Assembly (NCBI RefSeq): GCF_904846615.1
Contig: NZ_CAJHBK010000001.1
Coordinates: 1-64,000, forward strand
DNA length: 64,000 nt
Reading direction: 5' to 3'
From: Psychrobacter sp. JCM 18902
GTDB lineage: Bacteria > Pseudomonadota > Gammaproteobacteria > Pseudomonadales > Moraxellaceae
Below the pieces are notes generated by a model. It was not told where the DNA came from. It searched no databases and saw nothing but the letters and a program-made list of their open reading frames with translations. The position numbers and the translations under genes are program-made. Numbering within the stretch: position 1 is the stretch's first letter; each line of letters opens with the position of its first letter. This document shows positions 56,701 to 64,000 of this stretch, in pieces.

Positions 56701-59463
56701 TCAATCACATTTGCTGTAAGCAGCAGGCTGCTCTCTTTGCATACTGAGACTGGCCATCAAGGCGGATCGTAGCGCTTCAAGTCTAGCAGCAGATAGCGGT
56801 TCATCATTTTGATCGCTGATATAAAACATATCTTCTGCACGTTCACCCAAAGTGGTGATACGCGCCGCATGCACCTCAATTTTCTCCTGCAAAAACACCT
56901 GTCCTACTCTTGCCAATAGTCCCGGCTGATCAAGGGTTTCTAAGCTCATAATATGCTGATCAGAAGCCTCATTAAACTCAAAATTAATCACCGTGGTCAC
57001 TTCAAAATGTCTAAGCTGACGCGGTATACGCTTATTGGTAAGCTTCAGTACTGTCGGGTCTTTAAAGGCATTGATTAGGCGCTGTTTGAGCTCTTGTTGA
57101 CTGTCCTCATCGACCAATAATGTGCCACTGGGATCAAGCAGTACATAGGAGTCCAAAGCAAAATCGCGGGTAGCAGTAATGATACGGGCGTCTAAAACAT
57201 CCAAGTTCATTTGATCAAATACAGCCATGGTGACTGCAAACAGGTTCGTCTGATCTTGGGTATAAACAAAGACCTGTACCGCATCAAGGGCCAACTCGCG
57301 ATGCTCACGTAATACCACCAATGGCGGGCTATCTGCATTAGAAGCAAGACCAATCGGCGGATGGTTCAAAATGGCTTCGGTATGCCATAAGATGTCTTCA
57401 GGAATTTCTCTCAAGAAATATTCATCACCCAAATCATCCCATAGCCTCAAGACCTCATCGCGGTTCATGTGTTGATTGTTGACATTATCGAGCATCGCTA
57501 AGGCTTGGGTACGAGTGGCACTGATCATATCTTGGCGGTTAGTAGGTGCATCGATATCAGCGCGCAAGATGCGCCGAGTTTGTGAGTATAACTGTTTCAT
57601 TAATGTGGCACGCCAGCTGTTCCACAACTGTGGATTGGTCGCATTCATATCCGCAACAGTGAGCACATATAAATGATTGAGGTGGGTGACATTACCGACT
57701 AAATTGGCAAAAATAGTGACCACTTCTGGATCTGAGATGTCTTTTTTCTGAGCAGTCATTGACATCAATAAATGATAGCGAGTGAGCCAACCGACCAAGT
57801 TGGCATCTGCCAGACTCATACCATGTGCCAAACAAAATTCAGTCGACTCGGTTTGACCAAGCTCACTATGGTTGCCACCGCGACCTTTGGCAATATCATG
57901 AAACATGGCGGCCAGTACCAAGATTTCCTTGCGCTCGATACGTTGAAAGATAGAGCTGACCAGTGGGAAATCTTCATAAAATCGTGGGTCGGTGAAGCGA
58001 TGCAAAATCCGAATCAAAAATAAGGTATGCGCATCAACCGTATAACGGTGAAATAAATCATATTGCATCAGACCGGTCACCTGGGCGAACGCAGGAATGT
58101 AGCTGCCTAAGACGCCGTAGCGATTCATGGCACGCAGGCGATGAAACAGATAATTCTGCTCTTTTAAATTGGCTAAAAAGAGCGCTTGGTGAGCGGGGTT
58201 ATCACGGTAGACTTGATCGATGCCACGCGCGGCGATTTTTAGCGCACGCAACGTATGAGTACGCACGTTTTTGATACCGTACTGACCCATCAGTAAAAAC
58301 ATCTCTAGGATAGAGTCAGGATGCTGGGCAAAAACCCGATGATGCGCCATGGCGATTTGGTCACCAACTTGGTTAAAGCGCGCGTTGATTGGCTGCTTTT
58401 TCGGACGCTCATCATCAGGTAACTGCGGCTCTATAATCGTTTCATAGTAGTGATTGGTCAGCATCTCAGACAGCGTCGATATCTGCATGGCACAGCGATA
58501 ATAGTCGCGCATAAAACGCTCGACCGCGGCATTTGGCTGATCGTCTGGCTGCGTCTCATAACCCATCAACTGGGCAATTTCACGCTGATAATCAAACAGC
58601 AGCTTGTTTTCGTTGCGACCAGTCAATACATGCAGATAATGACGTATTTGCCATAAATAACCTTCTGCAAAGTTCAGCTCATCGAACTCTTTTTCAGTCA
58701 AAAAGTTTTGTTGTACTAAGTCATACAGCTTACCCACTCGAAAATAGCGTTTGGTTACCCAGCCGATGATATGAATGTCGCGTAGACCACCAGGGGCGGT
58801 TTTTATATTGGGTTCAAGGTTGTACTCGGTGGCATTGTGCTGTAAGTATCGTGCTTTAGCTTCTGCGATTTTTACTTCAAAAAACTCACGTGGCGACCAC
58901 TGTTTATTGACAATTTGAACCGGCACATCCTGTAGAGCCTCATTACCAATTAATAGCCGAGCTTCTAGCTGTGCACTGGCAATGGTGTGATCGAGCGACG
59001 CTTCTAAAGCATCATTGACACTACGTACCGAGAGAGCAGGCTCTAATCCTATGTCCCACAATAGCGCCACCAACCGATCTATTTTCCCACTGGCATCAGC
59101 GCCAATCTCATCAGGGGAGAGCAATAAAATGTCGATGTCTGAATAAAGCGACAGCTCGCCGCGACCATAACCACCTGTGGCAAATAAAGCCAAATCTGTT
59201 TTATCCAGCTCAAACCAGTTAAACAAGGCAATCAGTAATTCGTCGATCGCCCCAGAGCGTGCCGCGACCAATTGACGAATATTGACACCGCGTTCAAGTG
59301 CACGGTTAATATCGTGATTAATTTGAGTCAACCAGTGAGGAATATCCAGTAGTGACTTTTCAGTGACAGGGGTGTCCGCTAGCAGTGACGCGTTTGTCGC
59401 TATATCTTTTGATAATAGAGGTAAAGGTGTCAGATCGATAGAAGCGACATCACAAGTAAACAT
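56701..59463 (-). CDS. glnD: Bifunctional uridylyltransferase/uridylyl-removing enzyme (PII sensor)
   Basis: 920 residues. Uridylylates PII under nitrogen limitation and de-uridylylates it when glutamine is high. Nucleotidyltransferase site GGYGRGELSLYSDIDILLL (about 97-115, Asp109 and Asp111), HD hydrolase site AAMFHDIAKGRGGNHSELG, and two C-terminal ACT domains that sense glutamine (VFVYTQDQTNLFAVTMAVF and LETLDQPGLLARVGQVF). Full length. It lies between dapC and map, as in Pseudomonas, though with a terminator between map and glnD. Confidence 0.97.
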   Translation of the reverse strand: MFTCDVASIDLTPLPLLSKDIATNASLLADTPVTEKSLLDIPHWLTQINHDINRALERGVNIRQLVAARSGAIDELLIALFNWFELDKTDLALFATGGYGRGELSLYSDIDILLLSPDEIGADASGKIDRLVALLWDIGLEPALSVRSVNDALEASLDHTIASAQLEARLLIGNEALQDVPVQIVNKQWSPREFFEVKIAEAKARYLQHNATEYNLEPNIKTAPGGLRDIHIIGWVTKRYFRVGKLYDLVQQNFLTEKEFDELNFAEGYLWQIRHYLHVLTGRNENKLLFDYQREIAQLMGYETQPDDQPNAAVERFMRDYYRCAMQISTLSEMLTNHYYETIIEPQLPDDERPKKQPINARFNQVGDQIAMAHHRVFAQHPDSILEMFLLMGQYGIKNVRTHTLRALKIAARGIDQVYRDNPAHQALFLANLKEQNYLFHRLRAMNRYGVLGSYIPAFAQVTGLMQYDLFHRYTVDAHTLFLIRILHRFTDPRFYEDFPLVSSIFQRIERKEILVLAAMFHDIAKGRGGNHSELGQTESTEFCLAHGMSLADANLVGWLTRYHLLMSMTAQKKDISDPEVVTIFANLVGNVTHLNHLYVLTVADMNATNPQLWNSWRATLMKQLYSQTRRILRADIDAPTNRQDMISATRTQALAMLDNVNNQHMNRDEVLRLWDDLGDEYFLREIPEDILWHTEAILNHPPIGLASNADSPPLVVLREHRELALDAVQVFVYTQDQTNLFAVTMAVFDQMNLDVLDARIITATRDFALDSYVLLDPSGTLLVDEDSQQELKQRLINAFKDPTVLKLTNKRIPRQLRHFEVTTVINFEFNEASDQHIMSLETLDQPGLLARVGQVFLQEKIEVHAARITTLGERAEDMFYISDQNDEPLSAARLEALRSALMASLSMQREQPAAYSKCD

Positions 59464-59644
59464 GAGTGTTATCCCGTTAAGAGTTTAAAAATAAAACGTT
59501 TCAGCTGAAAAGCGTAGAATCACCAGTGTGCTGGTAGCTGATAAAAGCCACAAATATAAGTTACCAATATAATTTATTAAGTCATCAGAGTATAAAGATA
59601 AAAAGCGGGTGAGCACAATACTCAATATGACCTAATTATTGGCC

Positions 59645-59676
59645 AAAAAAAAGACCGCCTAGGCGATCTTTTTTTG
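59645..59676. terminator. Intrinsic terminator of map
   Basis: AAAAAAAAGACCGCC pairs with GGCGATCTTTTTTT around the centre CTAG (59645-59675). It is symmetrical; on the minus strand it stops map, whose stop codon lies at 59680. Confidence 0.9.
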
Positions 59677-59679
59677 ATA

Positions 59680-60474
59680 TTACTGGGTCAAAAAACTTAA
59701 ATCTTCTTCAGGGCGAGTGGTAAACACCTCACAGCCATTATCGGTCACGACCATCGTATGCTCCCACTGTGCTGACAGCTTACGGTCTTTAGTAATCGCC
59801 GTCCATTCGTCAGGCAAAATCTTGGTTTGCCATGTACCTTGGTTAATCATCGGTTCGATGGTAAAGGTCATGCCTGTTTTTAGCTCAAAGCCCGTGCCTT
59901 TTTTGCCATAGTGCATGACTTGTGGCTCATGGTGAAACTCATTACTAATGCCGTGACCACAGAACTCGCGGACGATACTGAAACGTTCAGGCTCGACCAC
60001 TGCTTGGATAGCAGCACCGACATCACCAAGACGCGCACCGTTTTTGACGACACTCATACCAGCATAAAGGGCGTCTTGTGCCACTTTGCAGATACGCTGT
60101 GCCATGATAGAGCCGTTACCAACGATCCACATTTTTGAGGTATCGCCATAGTAGCCATCTTTTATCACGGTCACATCGATATTGATGATGTCACCATCTT
60201 TGAGTAGCTTGTTTTCGGCTGGAATACCATGACAAACCACATGGTTAATCGAGGTGCAAATTGATTTTGGGAAGCCATTGTAGTTAAGCGGTGCAGGAAT
60301 AGCCTGTTGCACATTAACGATATAGTCATGGGCGATTTGGTTAAGTGCCTCGGTACTGATGCCCACTCGAACGTGCTCATCGAGCATGACAAGGACATCA
60401 CTGGCAAGTTTACCGGCCACGCGCATTTTTTCTATGGCTTCTGGGGACTGGATAAGAGATTTTTTAGTCATCAT
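59680..60474 (-). CDS. map: Methionine aminopeptidase, type I
   Basis: 264 residues. Removes the N-terminal Met from nascent proteins. The metal ligands are in NIDVTVIKDGYYGDTSKMW (two Asp), FCGHGISNEFH (His), FTIEPMIN (Glu) and WEHTMVVT region (Glu near the end). The substrate-side His is in SINHVVCHGIP. In most proteobacteria rpsB lies divergently beside map; here a lipase gene stands there instead. Confidence 0.97.
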   Translation of the reverse strand: MMTKKSLIQSPEAIEKMRVAGKLASDVLVMLDEHVRVGISTEALNQIAHDYIVNVQQAIPAPLNYNGFPKSICTSINHVVCHGIPAENKLLKDGDIINIDVTVIKDGYYGDTSKMWIVGNGSIMAQRICKVAQDALYAGMSVVKNGARLGDVGAAIQAVVEPERFSIVREFCGHGISNEFHHEPQVMHYGKKGTGFELKTGMTFTIEPMINQGTWQTKILPDEWTAITKDRKLSAQWEHTMVVTDNGCEVFTTRPEEDLSFLTQ

Positions 60475-60768
60475 TATATTACTTATAGTTATGGAATTAA
60501 TGGCTTAAATTATAACATAAATGAAGACGCCGCTGTTTTACGTTAAGTGATAGTGAACCTATCATTATTATTGATAATAATTGCTTTACAGCGAAGTAGG
60601 GACAGTTGTGACCCTCTAGTCACGATAATATATTCATATTTTGACAATTTAGTTGAATGTTACAGAAGATATAAGTAATGTAATTTTGCATGCTAAAGGA
60701 ATTAGCAGCAATCTTTGCCGATATTATGAGGTAAAGATAATCAAATTAATGATAACAAGGAAGTTATT
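60475..60768. other. Divergent spacer between map and the lipase gene
   Basis: 294 bp, no ORF. Contains the short inverted repeat GTGAC-CCTCTA-GTCAC (60608-60623), a possible operator, and TTGACA at about 60638 without a well-placed -10. Confidence 0.35.
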
Positions 60769-61845
60769 ATGACGCTAAAATCTTCTCTAGCTTCGGCTTT
60801 CACGCCCAGCGCATTTCTCCCCTCACTTGGTGTTATCGGTGCCGGTGTACTTTTAATGGCTTTACAAACCACCTCAGCTCAAGCTGCTGGTCAATACTAT
60901 AATTGTGCCAATTCAACCGGATGCAAGCTGGTCAGCAACAAATACTGGACGTCAAATCATACTGATACAAAATACCCAATTGTTATGGCACATGGTCTTG
61001 GCGGCTTCACTAACTTGTTTGGAATTATCGACTACTTCAATGGCATTCCTCAAGAGTTGATGAAAGGCGGCTCAGAGGTATACACCACCAAAACGTCAGC
61101 CGTCAATAACAGTGAGATTCGCGGAGAGCAGCTGCTGCAACAAGTCAAAACCATCACTGCCATTTCAGGTGAGGCTAAAGTCAATTTATTTGGACACAGT
61201 CAAGGCGGTATAGATATCCGCTATGTTGCTGGCGTCGCGCCAAAATATATCGCATCAGTTACGGCAGTCTCAAGCCCAGAACAAGGGTCAAAAACGGCAG
61301 ATTTTGTCAAAAACACCCTTGAGCCAAACAACACCACAGGTAATCCATCCAATGTCACAACACAGCTAGTCTCAGGCGTGTTCAATTTGATTGGTGGCTT
61401 TACAGACGTTGGTTCAGGTATCAGTTTTAAAGAGATACAAGAGCAAGATGGCTGGCAAGCGCTCGTGGCTCTATCAACCGATGGTGCGGCTAAGTTCAAT
61501 GCCAAATTTCCTGCGGCAATGCCAAAGAACTATTGTGGTCAGCCGACCAGTACTGCTGTCAATGGCATTAAATACTATTCGTTCAGCGGGGTTGGGCAAA
61601 TAACAAGCGCACTTGATCCTAGTGATTATTTATTAGCAGCAACGAGCGTGCCGTTTGCAGGCGATTCTAATGATGGGTTGGTGTCTGCTTGCTCAAGTCG
61701 TCTTGGTTATGTGATTCGGGATAATTATAGAATGAACCATTTGGATTCAGCCGACCAAGTATTGGGTCTGACGGCATGGGGCGATTCTGAGCCAAAATCT
61801 ATCTATCGTACTCAGGTCAATCGTCTTAAAAACGCTAACCTTTAA
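60769..61845 (+). CDS. lipA: Secreted family I triacylglycerol lipase
   Basis: 358 residues. Signal peptide with a long n-region (about 1-39, AQAA cleavage). Alpha/beta hydrolase: oxyanion motif AHGLGGF, nucleophile Ser144 in FGHSQGGIDIRY, likely Asp302 in SNDGLV and His324 in MNHLD. Cys256 and Cys308 probably form the family disulfide; an extra N-terminal pair (Cys46, Cys52) is unusual for the family. Family I.1/I.2 lipases fold in the periplasm with a dedicated foldase, encoded next, and leave by type II secretion. Confidence 0.94.
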   Translation: MTLKSSLASAFTPSAFLPSLGVIGAGVLLMALQTTSAQAAGQYYNCANSTGCKLVSNKYWTSNHTDTKYPIVMAHGLGGFTNLFGIIDYFNGIPQELMKGGSEVYTTKTSAVNNSEIRGEQLLQQVKTITAISGEAKVNLFGHSQGGIDIRYVAGVAPKYIASVTAVSSPEQGSKTADFVKNTLEPNNTTGNPSNVTTQLVSGVFNLIGGFTDVGSGISFKEIQEQDGWQALVALSTDGAAKFNAKFPAAMPKNYCGQPTSTAVNGIKYYSFSGVGQITSALDPSDYLLAATSVPFAGDSNDGLVSACSSRLGYVIRDNYRMNHLDSADQVLGLTAWGDSEPKSIYRTQVNRLKNANL

Positions 61846-61919
61846 TAATGTCAGCTTTTAAGAACATACGCTTTTAAAAACATAAGCCTTTACGCTGACT
61901 TATAAAAGAACCCTCATTT
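61846..61919 (+). repeat. lipA-foldase spacer with 16-bp-period tandem repeat
   Basis: GCTTTTAAGAACATAC (61854-61869) then GCTTTTAAAAACATAA (61870-61885) and a decayed third unit (61886-61901). GTCAGC at its left and GCTGAC at its right could close a hairpin around the repeats, between the two stop/start sites. Confidence 0.55.
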
Positions 61920-63032
61920 ATGTCGAATAATCGCCGCCCAGCCTATCTACCAATAGTTATAATCGCCGTGGTTAGCATAGCCATAACGGCGGCGGTGATT
62001 ATGTGGTTCAAACCTGATAATACACGTATGGCTACAGCGCAACCAGTATCTAGTGCCCTCACTAATGAGGCTGATGCTACTCTATCAACTGCGCTGGATA
62101 ATGGCCAAGTAGTGCAAACAACTGCCGCCCAAAACCAGTCTCTATTTGTCACTGGGTTGGAGCGTTTGCCGCGCTCATTACAAGGCACGCAAATCGACGG
62201 CGAAATCATCATTGATGAAAATAAGCAGTTGGTCGTCACTGAAGGTCTACGGCGTTTATTCGATTATTTTTTGTCGGCGCTGGGTGAAGAAGATGAAGCG
62301 GTTATTTATGCCCGTGTTGAAAGCTATATTCGTCACCACACGCCAGAGCCTGCCGCTAGTCAAGCGGTCGCTATATTTGACCAATATATTACCTATCTTA
62401 AAGCCATTTCTGAAATAGAACGACGTTACGGTAATCTGCAATTACAAGCGGCAAAAAGCGGTGAGCTGGATCTAAATGTCGTCGCTCAGCAAAAGCAAGA
62501 TGTAGCCAAGTTGCGTCAGCAGTATTTTACTAAAGAAACCATTACCGCCTTCTTTGGTACAGAAGAGGAGTATGGTAATTATAGTATGGAGATGGTCAGA
62601 ATTAACCAAAACCAGCAGCTAACGGATGTGCAAAAAGAGGCAGCGCGGCAGAACTACATAAGCCGTATGCCGGATAATGCGCTCAAAGCCGGTATCACCC
62701 AGCAAGCCAATCTGAACGAGCTGATGAATCGCACAAAACAGATGCAAGCAAAAGGGGCAACGGCTCAGGAACTGTATAACATGCGTCGTGATCTGGTAGG
62801 TGCTCCAGCCGCCGCACGCCTTGCGCAAGTCGATGCAGAAGATGCTAACTTTGCTCAACGTTTCGACCAATATCAAGTCCAAAAACAGCGCTTATTAAGT
62901 CAAAGTGCAGATAAAACGCAAGCACAAACCCAAATCAATCAAATCGAACAGCAGTTATTTAGTGAGGCTGAACGCAAACGTTTGGTAGGCTATGCTGCTT
63001 TGCAACAACAGAACAGCGCCAATCTAGAGTAA
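61920..63032 (+). CDS. Lipase-specific foldase (lipase chaperone, Lif)
   Basis: 370 residues. One N-terminal membrane anchor (about 10-30), an Ala/Thr-rich stalk, then the helical periplasmic domain. The family motif RxxFDYxLSxxGE is present as LRRLFDYFLSALGEEDE. This steric chaperone holds the lipase open until it folds. It is 74 bp downstream of the lipase gene in the same direction, the standard arrangement. Nearby start ATG at 61920 with AAAAGAACC upstream. Confidence 0.94.
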   Translation: MSNNRRPAYLPIVIIAVVSIAITAAVIMWFKPDNTRMATAQPVSSALTNEADATLSTALDNGQVVQTTAAQNQSLFVTGLERLPRSLQGTQIDGEIIIDENKQLVVTEGLRRLFDYFLSALGEEDEAVIYARVESYIRHHTPEPAASQAVAIFDQYITYLKAISEIERRYGNLQLQAAKSGELDLNVVAQQKQDVAKLRQQYFTKETITAFFGTEEEYGNYSMEMVRINQNQQLTDVQKEAARQNYISRMPDNALKAGITQQANLNELMNRTKQMQAKGATAQELYNMRRDLVGAPAAARLAQVDAEDANFAQRFDQYQVQKQRLLSQSADKTQAQTQINQIEQQLFSEAERKRLVGYAALQQQNSANLE

Positions 63033-63054
63033 TGCCTAGCATAAATGAGTAAAA

Positions 63055-63086
63055 CGGTAATTTTAATGAGAAATTATCGGTTTTTA
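63055..63086 (+). terminator. Probable terminator of the foldase gene
   Basis: CGGTAATTT (63055-63063) pairs with AAATTATCG (63071-63079, one G-T), then GTTTTTAG. Confidence 0.55.
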
Positions 63087-63344
63087 GAGTATATTCGAGA
63101 AGTTATAGAAAAAGTGTTAGCAGTTAATGTAACGTCTAACAATAGAGGTTAGCAAAAAGACTATAGAGCGCAACAAATAACAGGGTAATCATACACTCAA
63201 TCTATAATGACAGTTAAGCTCCAGTTGTGCATAATGACCGCATTATTGAGAGTAATGAATAAAACAGTAAATTAATCATAATAAAAACGAATGTTTAGGA
63301 TAAGAGCTATTTTTTATTCTAAAAAAACCACTAGAGGAGTTTAT
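63087..63344. other. Spacer before the META-domain lipoprotein
   Basis: About 260 bp. A/T-rich with small inverted repeats (e.g. CTAAC...GTTAG near 63138-63155) and no ORF. It presumably holds the downstream promoter. Confidence 0.4.
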
Positions 63345-63833
63345 ATGAAAAACATGACTAAAATGATGATGGCAGCAACGCTTGCAGTAGGTACATTGGC
63401 TGCTGGTTGCCAAACCACCCCTAGCGTAACAGCGCCAGTGACTCAACCAATTACTTCTAATACGCTACAAGCATATGATTGGCAGCTGGTTGACGCCAAA
63501 CGCAGCAATGGTGATAAGGTTAGCCAATTGTTCTTTGATCCAGCGAAGCCATTGACGCTAAAGTTCTTCAAAGACAGCGGTAGTGACCGTGTGACCTTTA
63601 TGAACACCTGTAATAACATGGGCGCTGACTACAAGGTTGTGAATGGCAATGTCGTATTAGGCAACGTTTTATCTACTATGATGGCATGCCCTGAGCCACA
63701 AGCAAGTTTTGATACTGCGACTTTAGCGACCGTACAAGGTAAATATAGCATCAGTAAAAATGCCAATAACACGCCTATCTTGACCATTACCAATAGCAAT
63801 CAAGTTGCCCATTTCAAAGCCGTTTCTAAATAA
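63345..63833 (+). CDS. META-domain (HslJ-like) lipoprotein
   Basis: 162 residues. Signal peptide with lipobox LAAGC (Cys20). The rest is one META domain: YDWQLVDAKRSNGD, FFKDSGSDRVTFMNTCNNMGADY, then STMMACPEP and a final strand, as in HslJ, which is associated with heat shock and novobiocin resistance in E. coli. The ATG at 63345 follows GAGGAG and starts the signal peptide; the frame to 63291 is not translated. Monocistronic. Confidence 0.9.
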   Translation: MKNMTKMMMAATLAVGTLAAGCQTTPSVTAPVTQPITSNTLQAYDWQLVDAKRSNGDKVSQLFFDPAKPLTLKFFKDSGSDRVTFMNTCNNMGADYKVVNGNVVLGNVLSTMMACPEPQASFDTATLATVQGKYSISKNANNTPILTITNSNQVAHFKAVSK

Positions 63834-63869
63834 TTCAGTCATTACAAATGGTTTTTAAATAGTATTTGC

Positions 63870-63933
63870 TAAAAGCAATATTCGATAAAAGTAACGTTGA
63901 ATAAAAGCAGTGTTCTATAAAAGCCAGATGTAG
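63870..63933. repeat. Four-unit degenerate tandem repeat, 16-bp period
   Basis: Units TAAAAGCAATATTCGA (63870), TAAAAGTAACGTTGAA (63886), TAAAAGCAGTGTTCTA (63902) and TAAAAGCCAGATGTAG (63918). The TAAAAG head is invariant in all four. It lies between the META gene stop and its terminator. Confidence 0.8.
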
Positions 63934-63937
63934 TTTT

Positions 63938-63972
63938 AAAAATGCCTCACTATCTAGTGGGGTATTTTTTTG
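63938..63972 (+). terminator. Intrinsic terminator after the META gene
   Basis: AAAAATGCCTCACT pairs with AGTGGGGTATTTTT (63938-63969, G-T pairs allowed), ATCT loop, T-run. Confidence 0.82.
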
Positions 63973-64000
63973 TCCAAAATTTGGCATGGTTTACGCTACA

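Noticed and set aside
60608..60623. GTGAC...GTCAC inverted repeat as an operator of the lipase gene
   Set aside because: Only a 5-bp dyad in an unassigned promoter; expected by chance at this size, so not claimed as a regulatory site.

Overview
The window reads as ordinary chromosome of a gamma-proteobacterium of the family Moraxellaceae, most probably Psychrobacter. This is inferred from moderate-to-low G+C, A/T-rich spacers, a map/glnD/dapC neighbourhood, a thrU-tyrU-glyT-thrT-tuf tRNA/EF-Tu cluster, a family I lipase with its foldase, and an ABZJ_00895-type membrane protein known mainly from Acinetobacter and Psychrobacter. The species cannot be fixed from sequence reading alone. I see no prophage, intact insertion sequence, CRISPR array, rRNA operon or plasmid backbone.

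Layout. 1-8.3 kb (mostly minus strand): ileS (3' end cut by the window edge), a membrane-anchored ScsD-like thioredoxin, a GNAT-carbon/nitrogen-hydrolase fusion, a plus-strand BLUF photoreceptor with a membrane tail, and an FAD-linked D-2-hydroxyacid dehydrogenase. 8.8-12 kb: serA, a secreted 5-hydroxyisourate hydrolase, and trhO. 12-14.3 kb: an A/T-rich island with a membrane/coiled-coil gene broken by one in-frame stop, and a Sel1-repeat protein. 14.6-19.8 kb: a MITE-like repeat, metW-metX, hemH, a BPSS1780-type membrane protein and a very acidic small protein. 19.9-29.3 kb: beta-helix lipoprotein, SDR, small membrane protein with a TTG start, beta-barrel protein, polA, ohr and an orphan lipoprotein. 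29.5-38.8 kb: prfC, DUF3298 protein, FHA protein, trpE, four tRNAs, tuf, rimI-like, MerR regulator. 38.9-49.5 kb: trxB-aat, ftsK, amidase, DODA-type dioxygenase, rlmH, a second copy of the MITE-like repeat, a DUF421 protein and an ABZJ_00895-like protein. 49.5-63.8 kb: dacB, DnaQ-like exonuclease with a CBS/DUF294 protein, dapC, orphan membrane protein, glnD, map, lipase plus lipase foldase, META-domain lipoprotein.

Functional links. The FAD dehydrogenase beside serA probably reoxidises 2-hydroxyglutarate made by SerA. metX/metW overlap by 4 bp and open methionine biosynthesis. trxB and aat abut as TAA-ATG. The exonuclease and DUF294 genes form a widespread two-gene unit. The lipase and its membrane foldase are consecutive. 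Most genes are closed by clear intrinsic terminators.

Most worth a second look: a ~170-bp hairpin-like dispersed repeat in two copies (14.6 and 48.1 kb); short degenerate tandem duplications (14-25 bp period) in at least seven spacers; the membrane-anchored BLUF protein; the nonsense-interrupted gene at 12.7-13.6 kb; and a gene at 22.4-22.9 kb whose Shine-Dalgarno sits directly behind an intrinsic terminator, with no room for a promoter in between. No wholly new multi-gene system is evident.
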